The translations under genes were made by a program, and so were the position numbers. From Calonectria ilicicola (taxonomy: Eukaryota > Ascomycota > Sordariomycetes > Hypocreales > Nectriaceae), in assembly GCA_020809705.1 (NCBI GenBank), contig CP085828.1, positions 992,001-1,056,000 on the forward strand: a stretch of DNA of 64,000 bases. The letters are read 5' to 3'. Of the stretch, positions 11,152 through 21,837 are shown one piece after another. The first letter of the stretch is position 1, and every line of letters begins with the position of its first letter. Below the pieces are notes generated by a model. The model was not told the DNA's origin, searched no databases, and saw only the letters and a program-made list of their open reading frames with translations.

Positions 11152-13848
11152 ATGTCGGCCGAGCAAAACGACAGCAACAGGCCTAGCGAGGTTCCCACGC
11201 CTCTCCGCAAGGAAAAGAAACGAGTTGGCTGGCACCCTAGCGGGGAGAGCTCTGCGGGAGGCACTCCTGGACCGAGAGACTCCCCCGAGGAGGCTCGAAG
11301 CGTTCTTTCCGTTAGGGCTTCGCCTAAACTCCTGCCTGGGCAAACTCCTCCAGGGGCCCCTGATGCTATCGAATTGAGCATTGCTCTGACCAAGATCTTG
11401 ACTGCAGAGCAAGACAACGAGCGCATTGAGCAGCAGAGCAAGCAATCGCCCGCTATCACTCCAGAACTTCTTGCACCAAAGCGTCCAAGACCAGCGCTAA
11501 GACGGAATACCAGCTATGATGCCCCTGCGGAACGACAGAAGGCCGACCTGGCGGAGTCTAGGGCCACTCAGCGCCAGCTAAAGTCGATGACGGATGCTCG
11601 GCAGAGGGCCGATCGACTAGCTGTCTCCGTGGGCAGCTACTCCGCGCAAGGATCGAGACGGAATTCAAACGAGTTACAAGCGCCGTCATTCCAACGGCTC
11701 ATGAGTGACTCAGATGAAGATGATGAGACAGATGTGGATGTGTCATCCAAGACGACTGCCGCCTATGTTGGTGCCACTCCCAATCTGCGTCAGCGGGTAC
11801 CCAGGATCGACTCTGACGATTGGGAGGATCACACTCTCGCGGAAAACCTCGTCAGGTCCCACATAAAGAAGGGGAATAAGGACTTATTCACTTCGAAGCC
11901 CCACGGCAGTTCTTCTGGCACAGCGACCCCAGTACTTCAGCAAGCTTATGCTCACGACTACGTTCCAAGACCTGCCAAGTATCGTGGCGGCATCCTATCC
12001 TCGCTCTTGAAGCTTTATAATGACGATAGACCGGGTGCCTCCAGTGGGAATAATACGCCTAATACACCAGGGACTCCTCACTTATCACCCCGACCCTCAC
12101 CACCCACATCCCGACCATCTTCCTCGATCGGAACTCCCCGGTCTCGACCGAGTAGTGGTTTGTTCAGCCATCACAAGTCTCGTTCGGGTTCGTCCTTGGC
12201 TCTAACTGAGCTTATAAAGTCTTCTTCAATGTTTGCCGTTCCTGCATCTGCCGAAATTTCCGACCACTGGGAGAAGCTCGGACGTGAGCAAACTCCTCCC
12301 CCCAAGAAGCGTGATCAGATCCGTATCACCGTCCACATTGCCGGCATCATATCGCGTCACCGATACCTTCTAAAGCTATGCAAGGCCCTCATGCTGTACG
12401 GTGCTCCCACGCACCGCCTCGAGGAGTACATGACCATGTCTTCAAGGGTCCTTGAGATCGAGGGACAGTTCCTGTACATCCCTGGCTGCATGATTATCAG
12501 TTTTGATGATAGCACAACACATACTACCGAGGTCAAGCTCGTCCGCGTGATTCAGGGTATTGACTTTGGTCGCCTGCGAGACGTCCACAACATCTACAAG
12601 GACGTTGTGCATGACAAGCTGGGAGTAGAAGAAGCAACCAAGCGGTTGGACGACGTTATGACTCGACCGGACAAGTTCAGCGTCTGGTTCCGGGTGTTTA
12701 TGTATGGAATTGCCTCAGCATGCGTAGCCCCCTTTGCCTTCCAAGGGCGCTTCATCGATTTACCCGTCGCCTTCCTGCTTGGATGCATTGTTGGAATCCT
12801 CCAACTGGTCTTTGCTCCCAGTAACGAACTCTACTCACACGTCTTTGAGGTTTCCGCAGCGGTCATCACGTCCTTCATTTCCCGTGGCTTTGGTTCCATC
12901 AACGGCGGCGAGCTCTTCTGCTTCAGCGCACTAGCTCAGAGCAGTATTGCACTAATTCTCCCCGGATACATGGTCCTCTGCAGCTCCCTGGAACTCCAAA
13001 GTTACAACATTGTCGCCGGCAGCGTGCGTATGGTGCACGCTATGATTTACACTCTCTTCCTTGGATATGGCATCACCATTGGCGCCTCCCTCTATGGTAT
13101 GATGGACCGAAACGCTACTAGCGCAACAACTTGCTCGGAACCCCTTGACCGTGGATGGTACTTCCTTTTTGTCCCTGGATTTACCTTGTGCCTGTGCCTC
13201 ATCAACCAATCCAAATGGAGGCAAACTCCTGTCATGATGTTCATATCATTGGCAGGTTTCTGCGTCAACAGCTACTGCAGCGATTACTTTGCAGGAAACG
13301 GCCAGATCTCCAACATGCTTGGCGCGCTGACCGTGGGTATCCTAGCAAATCTCTACTCACGTCTTGGAAGACATGTGGAGAATGCCTACTTGGACTTTGT
13401 CGATTGGTGGAACCTCACTGTTAGCCCAAGGCTATCGAGAAGGAGAAAGACAAATTCCGACACTTGGTCGATCCCATCCACACTTGTCGACCCAGAGTCT
13501 GGCGCCAACACTCCTACCGCAACAACTACGCAGCCGGAAAAGAAGCCTCGAAAGGTGGGATATAGTCTTGCTGCTGCTGCCATGCTTCCAGCTATTTTCG
13601 TTCAAGTGCCTTCGGGTCTGGCTGCTGGAGGTTCTCTACTTGCTGGCGTCACATCTGCGAACGAGCTCACCGGTAACTCGACACACTCTGCGACTGATGG
13701 CGGTGGCATCGCCACCCTTGATGGAACGGCCTTCAATGTGCTGCTCAAGGTCATCCAGGTTGCTATTGGAATTAGTGTGGGTCTCTTCATGAGCGCCTTG
13801 ATCGTCTACCCCTTGGGTAAGAGGCGGAGCGGTCTCTTTAGTTTTTAA
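11152..13848 (+). CDS. PRM10-like ThrE-family membrane protein
   Basis: Single-exon gene for 898 residues. Residues 1 to about 380 are disordered, rich in Ser, Pro and Thr (for example the TPNTPGTPHLSPRPSPP stretch near 300) with acidic patches, and probably phospho-regulated. From about 385 follows the ThrE domain (DUF1212): a soluble lead-in with ALMLYGAPTHRLEEYM, then membrane helices from about 512. The second ThrE-like half starts near 669 (FLFVPGFTLCLC). The last helix ends near 886, followed by the short basic tail KRRSG. Family knowledge: bacterial ThrE exports threonine; the yeast relative Prm10 is a pheromone-regulated membrane protein of unknown transport role. A loop between about 775 and 805 is Thr/Lys-rich. 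The start ATG is the first of the frame and follows a CT-rich leader. Function as an exporter is inferred only from family. Confidence 0.88.
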   Translation: MSAEQNDSNRPSEVPTPLRKEKKRVGWHPSGESSAGGTPGPRDSPEEARSVLSVRASPKLLPGQTPPGAPDAIELSIALTKILTAEQDNERIEQQSKQSPAITPELLAPKRPRPALRRNTSYDAPAERQKADLAESRATQRQLKSMTDARQRADRLAVSVGSYSAQGSRRNSNELQAPSFQRLMSDSDEDDETDVDVSSKTTAAYVGATPNLRQRVPRIDSDDWEDHTLAENLVRSHIKKGNKDLFTSKPHGSSSGTATPVLQQAYAHDYVPRPAKYRGGILSSLLKLYNDDRPGASSGNNTPNTPGTPHLSPRPSPPTSRPSSSIGTPRSRPSSGLFSHHKSRSGSSLALTELIKSSSMFAVPASAEISDHWEKLGREQTPPPKKRDQIRITVHIAGIISRHRYLLKLCKALMLYGAPTHRLEEYMTMSSRVLEIEGQFLYIPGCMIISFDDSTTHTTEVKLVRVIQGIDFGRLRDVHNIYKDVVHDKLGVEEATKRLDDVMTRPDKFSVWFRVFMYGIASACVAPFAFQGRFIDLPVAFLLGCIVGILQLVFAPSNELYSHVFEVSAAVITSFISRGFGSINGGELFCFSALAQSSIALILPGYMVLCSSLELQSYNIVAGSVRMVHAMIYTLFLGYGITIGASLYGMMDRNATSATTCSEPLDRGWYFLFVPGFTLCLCLINQSKWRQTPVMMFISLAGFCVNSYCSDYFAGNGQISNMLGALTVGILANLYSRLGRHVENAYLDFVDWWNLTVSPRLSRRRKTNSDTWSIPSTLVDPESGANTPTATTTQPEKKPRKVGYSLAAAAMLPAIFVQVPSGLAAGGSLLAGVTSANELTGNSTHSATDGGGIATLDGTAFNVLLKVIQVAIGISVGLFMSALIVYPLGKRRSGLFSF

Positions 13849-14538
13849 AAGATTTCAGCACCGGAGTACCAGTTTTAGCTGGGAATTTGGATGATTTTAG
13901 CAATCAATAACTTCTCGAATGACTTTCAAGGCAAAGTCGCGTCATTCATTTGCAAGGCAATGTCCTATCATTCATTTGTACTGGGAGGGTTTCGAAGTTT
14001 TTGGCATTCATTACCAAGGAACGAAACACAGGGAGAAGATCCCAACAAAAAAAGGGGGCTGGGATAGAGGAGGTAGAGATTTTTTGGCTTATTGGATTTT
14101 GGATTTACTGCAGACTGGGAGCGACTGGGAGCGACTGGCGTAGTGCTTGAGAGACAGCGGATACTGATTTTTGGAATTGACTATGGGCGATTTTGTGGAA
14201 ATGCATCTTTTGTCAACATCTTTTTCGTACAAAGTCACGGGACGGTTGATACCGGAATTCGAACAGCATCCATGTTAAATCAGTGCGGATAATACATAAT
14301 TAGTGTGTTTTGCTGTATTTTGAGTCCTTTACTGTGAATCATTGCTCTTTTCCTCATCGCATGTGACGCGGGATATGGTGACGTCACCAAGCAGCTCTGG
14401 TGATAGTCATTTCTGGAATTTTTCCCACAGCTTCAAGGTGCTTTCAATTAAAGAAGATCCCGAAGATCCCTTCTTCTTTGCAGGCTTCTTTGAGAGTTCC
14501 TTAGACAGTTTGTTAAATCACTTTGCATCTCAGTCACC
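13849..14538. other. Intergenic region upstream of the PIPK-like gene
   Basis: About 690 bp between two same-strand genes. It contains tandem GGGAGCGACT units (about 14115-14140) and the CRE palindrome listed separately. The last 90 bases before the ATG are CT-rich. No gene seen. Confidence 0.5.
14377..14388. promoter_or_regulatory. CRE-like palindrome GGTGACGTCACC
   Basis: A perfect 12-bp palindrome with the core TGACGTCA lies 151 bp upstream of the PIPK-like start codon at 14539. TGACGTCA is the established CREB/ATF bZIP site, used in fungi by Atf1-type stress factors. Binding here is inferred from sequence and position. Confidence 0.45.
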
Positions 14539-15651
14539 ATGAAGATCCGATCTGAGCGCATCTCTACTTCGATTGCCAAAGCCATTCTACGGCGGTACGG
14601 CACGAGCAACAAGAACGTCCTCAGGGCAGTCTTTTCATTTTTTGCCTTGTTCAAGCTCTTTCTAGCTCGCTATCGACCGGTAGACTTTCTTGCGCTTCGC
14701 CACGAGGTATGGGGGTTGGAAGAGGAGGAATACGCAGAGTCATTCCAAGCTTCAACAGACGGGGAGACTACATCGCAGGACTCTTCAGGGCCCAAGTCAA
14801 AGGATAAGGCCAAGAAGGCCATTGCAAAACTCGTGCCAGTTGGAGATCTAGGTTACAGCGGGTCCACCTTCTTTGTGACGCCAAACGCCAAGTTTCTCAT
14901 CAAATCGCTCCCGCGGCGCTTCGAGTATGAGTTCTTTCGAAACGAGCTCCTTGGGCCTTACATTGCCCATATGAGGGACCAGCCGCACAGCTTGCTCGTG
15001 CGGATTACGGACCTAGTTTATGCACCGTACATGTCACTGGGTGGTCTGCTGGGAATAGCACCGACGCATCACATCATCATGGAGAACTTGCTCTACGGCA
15101 AGGATGCCGAGGAAACCGAAACAGGAAAGGAAAGATGGGAAACGTATGATCTCAAGCCCAACGACTACTTCTTCCCGGAGAGGGACATTGCAGATGGGAT
15201 GCTGGCTCCCGATAGCGTCCTGGATCGCTTAATCGACGAGTTTCCGGACAAGGCACGCGTGTCATCCGGGCACAAGACGGAGCTCATGGCTTTGCTGGAA
15301 GCAGACACTGCGCTCCTAGCCAGCAACAATGCCGTCGACTATTCCCTCTTCCTCGTCCGCTACCCGGGCTCCCAGTCCATCCCGGCGCGGTCATGGCCTA
15401 TCCCCGTGCTGAAGTCCAACACTGGTGCCTGGCGCAGCGGCGTCGACGACGTGGACGGCCGATGGATGTACCGCGCCGTGGTGCTCGACTTCTTCTGGGC
15501 CAAGCACACGCTGCGGGCGCGGACAATGACGGGCATTGTGAAGGCGTTTAACAAGGTGGCCCACAAGGGGCCCATGACTATCACTGCAGATCCGGGGGAG
15601 TACCGACAACGGTTTCTGAAGATGGTGGACGAGATGGTTCTTGGCATGTGA
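14539..15651 (+). CDS. Compact phosphatidylinositol-phosphate-kinase-like protein
   Basis: Single-exon gene for 370 residues. The fold is recognisable as a PIPK core: a Gly-rich strand GDLGYSGSTFF at 102-112, the ATP-binding lysine in KFLIKSLP (Lys122), HHIIMENLL at about 177-185 matching the VVMNNL segment of PIP kinases, YDLKPNDYF at 203-211 (YDLKGS in the family), the catalytic DYSLFL at 267-272 (MDYSLL), and the metal-ligand Asp317 in VVLDFF (GIIDFL). It lacks every accessory domain of Mss4 or Fab1, and the activation loop is short. An N-terminal stretch (VFSFFALFKLFLARY, about 31-45) is hydrophobic and could bind a membrane. Either a small fungal-specific lipid kinase or a diverged pseudoenzyme; the conserved Lys and Asp favour activity. 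A CRE palindrome sits in the promoter. Confidence 0.78.
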   Translation: MKIRSERISTSIAKAILRRYGTSNKNVLRAVFSFFALFKLFLARYRPVDFLALRHEVWGLEEEEYAESFQASTDGETTSQDSSGPKSKDKAKKAIAKLVPVGDLGYSGSTFFVTPNAKFLIKSLPRRFEYEFFRNELLGPYIAHMRDQPHSLLVRITDLVYAPYMSLGGLLGIAPTHHIIMENLLYGKDAEETETGKERWETYDLKPNDYFFPERDIADGMLAPDSVLDRLIDEFPDKARVSSGHKTELMALLEADTALLASNNAVDYSLFLVRYPGSQSIPARSWPIPVLKSNTGAWRSGVDDVDGRWMYRAVVLDFFWAKHTLRARTMTGIVKAFNKVAHKGPMTITADPGEYRQRFLKMVDEMVLGM

Positions 15652-17439
15652 GATTTCCTAATCTCCTTGGGTAGAGGCCCCCCACTCAGATCACTATGTG
15701 CTTTTACAGCTTGATGGCGTCGGTCGTCCTGGCTGGTTGTCCTCGTGTTCTCTCCCCCTAATGGACATTGCCCCTATTCCCATGAGCAGCGCAACATTTC
15801 CTCTTGTGGGAAGAGCAACTTCCGGGTTTCTTTTGGTCACTGACGGAATGGAAAAGAAATTCTCTTCCTGGTCCTATGATCAATTCCCTTTCAGAAGAAA
15901 ATTTGAGCCGGAAGCTTCCGTCTTGCACATCGTGAACGCCTGCCAACCATCGTCAAAGCGCTCGACCCCCAACGTTCCTCCCACGTTCCTCCCCCATCCT
16001 TTCCAAAACAACACGGCTTTATGGGGCTCTCAGGTACTCGCGTAGCCCGAACCAGTCTCATTTGCAAATCTTCCCAACCCGGCAATCTGGACTACGTCGT
16101 TGCTGTCTAGACAGGACAGAAAAAAAGACCCCCCCGTGGCTCATATCAGAGAGCTACCCACCCACACTAATTAAGGAATGATGTCGACATTTGGAAGCTG
16201 TTTCATGGCAGGAGATGGTTAGAACAAGTCTCGGCGGTATTATACAAGTATTGCCGTCAAACTAGCCTCGTTGGCAAGGAAGTGCAAGAAAAAAAGAGAG
16301 AAAAAAAAGAAACTAGTGTTATCGCATTGATGGAGGAACTCAATTGGGACAACTTGCATCACCCCTATGAGAAAGGGGAAAATCGGGGAGGCACGGAAGC
16401 ACGCATCAGCTGAGCAATTAATAAGGAGGCCCAAACTTTAGTCTGTAATTCCTATGTCAATGCCTGACAAGCAAAAAAGGGTTGCTCTTGAGTTTAGTCA
16501 GGGGATCTGGATAGCTTCAAATTTCCTCCGCATAGCAAAAACGCCGATCGATCTATCAACCAGACAAGCGGCTTCTGCATCGAAAACGAAATAGGGCTAT
16601 CGTTCAATCGAACCCCGATCTCAACATCATGGAACCAGATCTTCTCAGAAAACTTCCGCATGAATCCCCCCCTCCCCAGCCTCCTCTTATCCCAACACAC
16701 ACATATACACTAAGAGGAGAGACATGCAAAAGGTCGTTCCCGATATAGGCCAGCTCGCCCAAAAAAAATAAAACATCACATCTTGAAACGTCATACCCGC
16801 CCCCCAGTTTCAGCAGGGGGGCAAGCCACCCGCCACCATCACGCACGCCTTACACCCCCGCCATCAACGACAGGAATCCTCCAGACCACAATTTGCCCGA
16901 GGTACCGCCCTGGCAACAAATGCCGTTGCCACGTGGGAAAGGAGAAATAAACAGAGAAATAGAAAAAGAAAAAGGAGGGTAGGGCAGCAGAGGTGTAGGA
17001 AATCGTGGAACAGAAGGCGCTAAGACAAGATCCAAAGGTTAATCAGAGACAAAGAAAACGACATGGACCCTTTCATGTCGTCTCTTTCCCCCCCACGGGG
17101 GCGGGGGTGGATATTAACGGGGACGGGGGGAAATTTCGACATTAGGCGTCGGCTTTAGCATGCGGGTTAGACATTGCAGGGCGATAGCTATAAAAAAAAA
17201 AGTGATATGCGACAGATGAGTGTTCCAAACTAAAAGGAACAAAAGCTGAACGAATTTATCAGCCTAAAGATATCGGCGTTCATGTTGGCGGATGCCGACC
17301 TTATTCTTACTCAGAAACTTGGACTACAGACACGAGGCTGAATCATGGGCGAAAAAGAATTTTTTTGCTTCATTCAGGAATAAGCATTCTATTACACGTT
17401 TTACTCTTGGGTATCATTATTCGTCGTCATTTCCAATCC
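15652..17439. other. Intergenic region (convergent 3' ends)
   Basis: About 1.8 kb between the PIPK-like gene and the DUF2828 gene, which converge. Contains G-rich (17090-17130) and A-rich tracts; open frames are short and unconvincing. No RNA gene recognised. Confidence 0.5.
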
Positions 17440-19971
17440 TTAATCCACCACCTTGAGCATCTCGTATGCCTTGTGACTGATCGCCTTTCGGACAACGGCC
17501 ATGGGGTCCATCTTGGCCTTTTGCTTCTTGGGCTTCTGCTCCGTGACTTCGTCACCCTCCTTTGTAATCACAACCTCTTCTTCCTCTTCTCCCTCCTCTT
17601 CATCAAAGGACCCATTGTCCAAAAACACCTTGAGCATTCCCTGCGAGTAGCCGCTGACGAGGCATGTTCCATCCTCTTCTGAGTTTACCGGCTTGGGTGC
17701 AGTCGGATCTCCGTATCCTGTCTCACCAGCATGGCCTCCAGCCAGGTTCCAAAATACGAGTTCTGGCATATCGTAGCCGTGAACCTCAAACCGGCTCTTG
17801 ACTCTCTCGTATGAGGTGCTCCATCCGTCGCCACAACCCGCGGAGTCAAATTGCATGTCGCTAAAGACAAAGATGCGCTTGACCATGTCCTCGTTCTTGA
17901 GGTTGTTCTTGATAGCCATGGGAAGGATGAGGCGCTCAAAAACGGCAACAAAGTTGGTGTTCATGCCCCAGTCCGAGGATGACATATCTCTGTACTTTCG
18001 GACCAAGGGCTTGGTTAAGTCAACCTGCACCACTTCCGGCTGGGCACTGAAGGTGATGAAAGATCCACCAAACGGAGGCTTGGTGACCTCAGCTATGAGG
18101 AGAGACAGACCAATCGCCGAGTCCATCGGAGTTGTCTGATCCGGAAACTGAGGATACGACATACTGCCAGAGACGTCGCAGACAGCGATGCAGTTTTCCA
18201 GATTGCCAGAATCCTTGATGCGCTGGACCAAGGAGTTCCACTGTCCATCAACCACTTTTGCCTCGAGAGATTTGATCTTGGCCTGGACAAGCGCTGCTGT
18301 TGATGTATTCGGCGACTGGTGGGCAATGTTTTGGAACGAATGGTTTGCAGTGCGGACCAGGTGAATGAGTGTCGATGGCAGGAGCGTAGCGCCAGAAATC
18401 TTCGCCTTTCCCTCCGCAACCTTGTCAATGTACTTTTCAAATCGCGGCATGTCATTCTGAATGAAAAGCTTGGAGTAATTGTTCATTGCAAGGGAGGGAA
18501 CGCGGTCGTACTTGATGTTTTCGAAAGTCTTGGCTGTGAGATTTCGTTCGACGACATCAAGGTGCTTGCGCAGGGCCGAAGTATCCTTGCGGTACTCCTC
18601 ACGGGCAAAGCGTAGATACGTCTCTCGGCTGGCGGTGGGCGACAGCTTATCTAGCGAGTCACGAGGGTAGAGGATCTCGGCAATGGAGCTGACGATGAAG
18701 GTATGCTTGTCGTGAAAGTGGTCGTGAGTGGGAGCCCACTTACCACATAGTGAGATGGTTCGCTTGGCCTTGGGGTCTTCACCACGAAGTGCTCGCAAGT
18801 CGCTCTCCAGCTGCTCTGCAAACAGCCGTGCGATGGTGAGGTGAAGGGCTCGGTACACCGGGTTGGTGTCGAAAGCCTGGACTGCCCTCTCGTGTCTCTC
18901 GTCTCGAGTTTGATGCCGAAGCTCCTTGGGATCAATTCGCTGCTTCTTTGCTGGCGGCTCTTCCTGGCGTTCTTGGACCATACCCATGGCTCGTCCACCT
19001 CGGCCCCGGCCTCTGCCTCTACCTCTGCCTCTGCCTCTAGCAACCCCTCGGGTTTTCCGGTTCACACTCTTGCCTCGAATAATACCGGGATTTTCGGTGT
19101 TGAAGACGTCGCGAGGGTTCGACAGAACATCAAGCTTATCATTCGCCGCTAGGGCTAAGATGTTTAGAAGATCTTTCCAGTATCCATGAGAGACACCATG
19201 CTGAACGTCGAACTTGGAGGGATCGTCATCTTTTTTGCAATCCACGATGACGATGCCATCCTCGCCCTCTTTCTTGGCCTTCTTCTCAATGATGGGACGG
19301 CTCAGCCATCGAAGATTGGCAACAAGAGTCAAGGGGTGATTCTGGGCCAGCCAGCCCGCACAGCGGTAAAAGGTATTCTTTGAGCTCTTGCCCAAGTGGA
19401 TGGATCGAGCGTTGAAAATGATCTTTAGGGTGGAAAGAGGGTCGGCAGCCCAGGAGGCCTGGAGCAACTCAGCCAAACGAGGGCCGGTAATGAGATCCTC
19501 GAGCTCTGAGAAGAGATCGACGAGCACGTTGTTTGTGGAGCGGTAGGCGAGATCACCATTTTCCGTTTGCATCATGCCCTCAAGATCCCGGGTGTTTTCT
19601 TCTTCCTTTCCATGATTCAGTAGGCCGTCCATGAAGGGATGGGACGATTTCTCGTCTGCCTTCTGGCCCTCTTCCTTCTCCTTCTCTTGCTCTTCAACCT
19701 TTAGTTCGTTCAGACCCTGCCTTATTTCAGCAGATGTGGAGTCGGTAACGAGTGTAAAGGTTTCAGACTCTGTCGCCTCAGCCATGACCTTGTCGTCGTC
19801 GGCTGAGGGGGTTGCGGCAGATGTGTGGTCATGGCGGCGAGCGAGGTCCTCTTGGATGAAGGCCTCGAATTCGGCCAGCGGCTTCTTCAGGGCATCGTGG
19901 GCCGGGAAGAGAACCGGGTAGGACGACTGGAGGAACCAGGGCTGCTGGGAGTCGGTTGTTGTCGAATCCAT
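17440..19971 (-). CDS. DUF2828 / von Willebrand A-type protein
   Basis: Single-exon gene for 843 residues, ending TAA. The protein matches the DUF2828 family found in fungi and plants. An acidic N-terminus is followed by a helical region (LVDLFSELEDL, about 150) reminiscent of TROVE-like repeats. An Arg-Gly run (GRGRGRGRGRGRGG, about residues 307-325) is a typical RNA-binding or methylation tract. Near residue 600 comes a vWA-like domain with the metal site DVSGSMS, and later VFSDMQFDS supplies the second metal ligand. The C-terminus has an acidic then Lys-rich stretch (EEEGEEEEEVV, KKQKAKMDP). Family function is not established; the combination of RG tract and TROVE/vWA layout resembles Ro60 proteins and suggests RNA binding, which is inference. 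Confidence 0.82.
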   Translation of the reverse strand: MDSTTTDSQQPWFLQSSYPVLFPAHDALKKPLAEFEAFIQEDLARRHDHTSAATPSADDDKVMAEATESETFTLVTDSTSAEIRQGLNELKVEEQEKEKEEGQKADEKSSHPFMDGLLNHGKEEENTRDLEGMMQTENGDLAYRSTNNVLVDLFSELEDLITGPRLAELLQASWAADPLSTLKIIFNARSIHLGKSSKNTFYRCAGWLAQNHPLTLVANLRWLSRPIIEKKAKKEGEDGIVIVDCKKDDDPSKFDVQHGVSHGYWKDLLNILALAANDKLDVLSNPRDVFNTENPGIIRGKSVNRKTRGVARGRGRGRGRGRGRGGRAMGMVQERQEEPPAKKQRIDPKELRHQTRDERHERAVQAFDTNPVYRALHLTIARLFAEQLESDLRALRGEDPKAKRTISLCGKWAPTHDHFHDKHTFIVSSIAEILYPRDSLDKLSPTASRETYLRFAREEYRKDTSALRKHLDVVERNLTAKTFENIKYDRVPSLAMNNYSKLFIQNDMPRFEKYIDKVAEGKAKISGATLLPSTLIHLVRTANHSFQNIAHQSPNTSTAALVQAKIKSLEAKVVDGQWNSLVQRIKDSGNLENCIAVCDVSGSMSYPQFPDQTTPMDSAIGLSLLIAEVTKPPFGGSFITFSAQPEVVQVDLTKPLVRKYRDMSSSDWGMNTNFVAVFERLILPMAIKNNLKNEDMVKRIFVFSDMQFDSAGCGDGWSTSYERVKSRFEVHGYDMPELVFWNLAGGHAGETGYGDPTAPKPVNSEEDGTCLVSGYSQGMLKVFLDNGSFDEEEGEEEEEVVITKEGDEVTEQKPKKQKAKMDPMAVVRKAISHKAYEMLKVVD

Positions 19972-21837
19972 GGCGGCGTTTCTGGTTCAAACAAAGGCCT
20001 GTGTGTGGGATGAGAAAGAATTGGGATGTCTTCCTTGTCTGGGGCGTCAAAGCAAGAACGGGGTTGGCTGGGTGCTTTATAGCTTGGCCCGACTGGAACA
20101 CCCGTATGGCTGCAACGTGATGTGGAGAGGAAGGTGTCGCCGGTGAGTCAATGGCGAAGGAAGTTAGTTTAGCAGTGAGGAAAAAAATAGATTTCAGACG
20201 AGTTTTTGCCCAAAGGCCCGAGACCAAGCCACGGCCATGTCAGCGACCAATAGCCCATGTTAGTGGAGATGAAGCGAGTGTTGGTAGCTCAACATGCCGC
20301 TGCACCATCACGGTAGTGTGCGGCTGATGGCTGCCTGCGGCGGAGCAAGTCTGCCTAGCATGTATGACCTGGACACAGCGAGGGTGGGCAGAGGACAAGA
20401 CGCCCTTTCTGAGAGTGTCTGACTTCCAGGATTGGTGCCAATTGACCTCAAAGCGCGCCTTTTGATCCACCACACGCCCTTCTACGACTGCACTTTGTTA
20501 CCAGCAGGCTTCCCTTGGAGCTTGGGCCGGGTGGGTGAGAGCTGCATCATGGAGGGGGTCAACGAGGGGAACAGTGAGGGGAGAAGGGCGGCTAAGTGGG
20601 GGGCACCCTGGCTTGCCGCCTGACTCACCGGGGAATAGCCCAAGACAGCCATTTGAAGGTCAGAGCATCATCTCATTTACCCTACAGTGGCAGTCCAACT
20701 CAACCCAAGCGACCGACGGATGATACGGTATATCAAGAATCATGGAGATAGAGACATGAATAAATCCATATATCTGTTTACTTATTTTTATATGATAGAA
20801 ATAAATAGGTTTGTTTAATTTTTAGACATTCTTCCGCTTCTCTGTACCTTGGCCCAACAGAGAAATACAGAGACACCCGTGTCGCGTGCCATCACAAATT
20901 CCGTATGTTGTGTTTTGCTTACCCTTTACAGTAATCCCCGAAGATAATACGACGTAGTATCGAGAATTATTAGGAACTTGTGAACTAATCGATGCACCTT
21001 GATTCTCTCTCTTTCGTCCTCTACTCCGAGAGAGAAGCTGCGCCATGTGCGATATAGCGAATCACCTGCACGCTCGTGTCCTATGAAAGTGAAAACAATG
21101 TTATCCTATCATATACAACATGGTAGAGTTCTATGTGGTATTTTTGATCACTCATGTGAGAGAATTTCTTTATGCACCATGCGCTTGCTGGGTTTTGAAG
21201 GGATTTCCTTCTCAAGGAACATTGAGTGATGGATCCACACGCCAGACCATCACCCCGTGGAAGGAATAACTGGAGAAACAGTATTCTGGAAAATCCAAGA
21301 GATGAGTAACACAAGCATAAGAGCTATGCTTTGATACGTGATCAAGCGGGATAATGGACGTAGTTGCCCCTCTGGGTGGCTAGAGACCGCTGGTTAGTGG
21401 ACCCTCTTCACCGTTTCCTGTCTCTTCATCTCAGTTTAGGGCGCTTAGTTGGATAATGTCTTCTTCATCTTTTTGTTAATAAGATATTTATTCAATATAG
21501 ATATATCCCTATCTTAGATGCGCGCCTTGAAATCTGTGACTCGGTTCCCCAGTAATTTAGTCCCCTAAGGCTGTGTTGAATGCTTTGTTTGCCTTCTCTT
21601 AGGCCTAAAGAATAAGCTGTCCCGTGCCTTCTTAAAAGCTCCTTGCCACTGCCCCCGACTCGCCTCTTAGACTTAACTTCCTCCACCCGCAAGCACACGC
21701 TGTTAATCCTTTCATCCCTCCTCTTCATGCAAGTATACTAATCATCCCATTCGGAACCACCTCGTGTTTTATCAGCTAGTCAAACGACTGCACGGAAACC
21801 GTTGCTTTTGCTTGTGTCTTCTTGGAAGCGAAACAAA
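19972..21837. other. Intergenic region (divergent promoters)
   Basis: About 1.9 kb between the divergent DUF2828 and RRM-like genes. AT-rich between about 20730 and 20960. Short open frames only; nothing recognisable. Confidence 0.5.
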
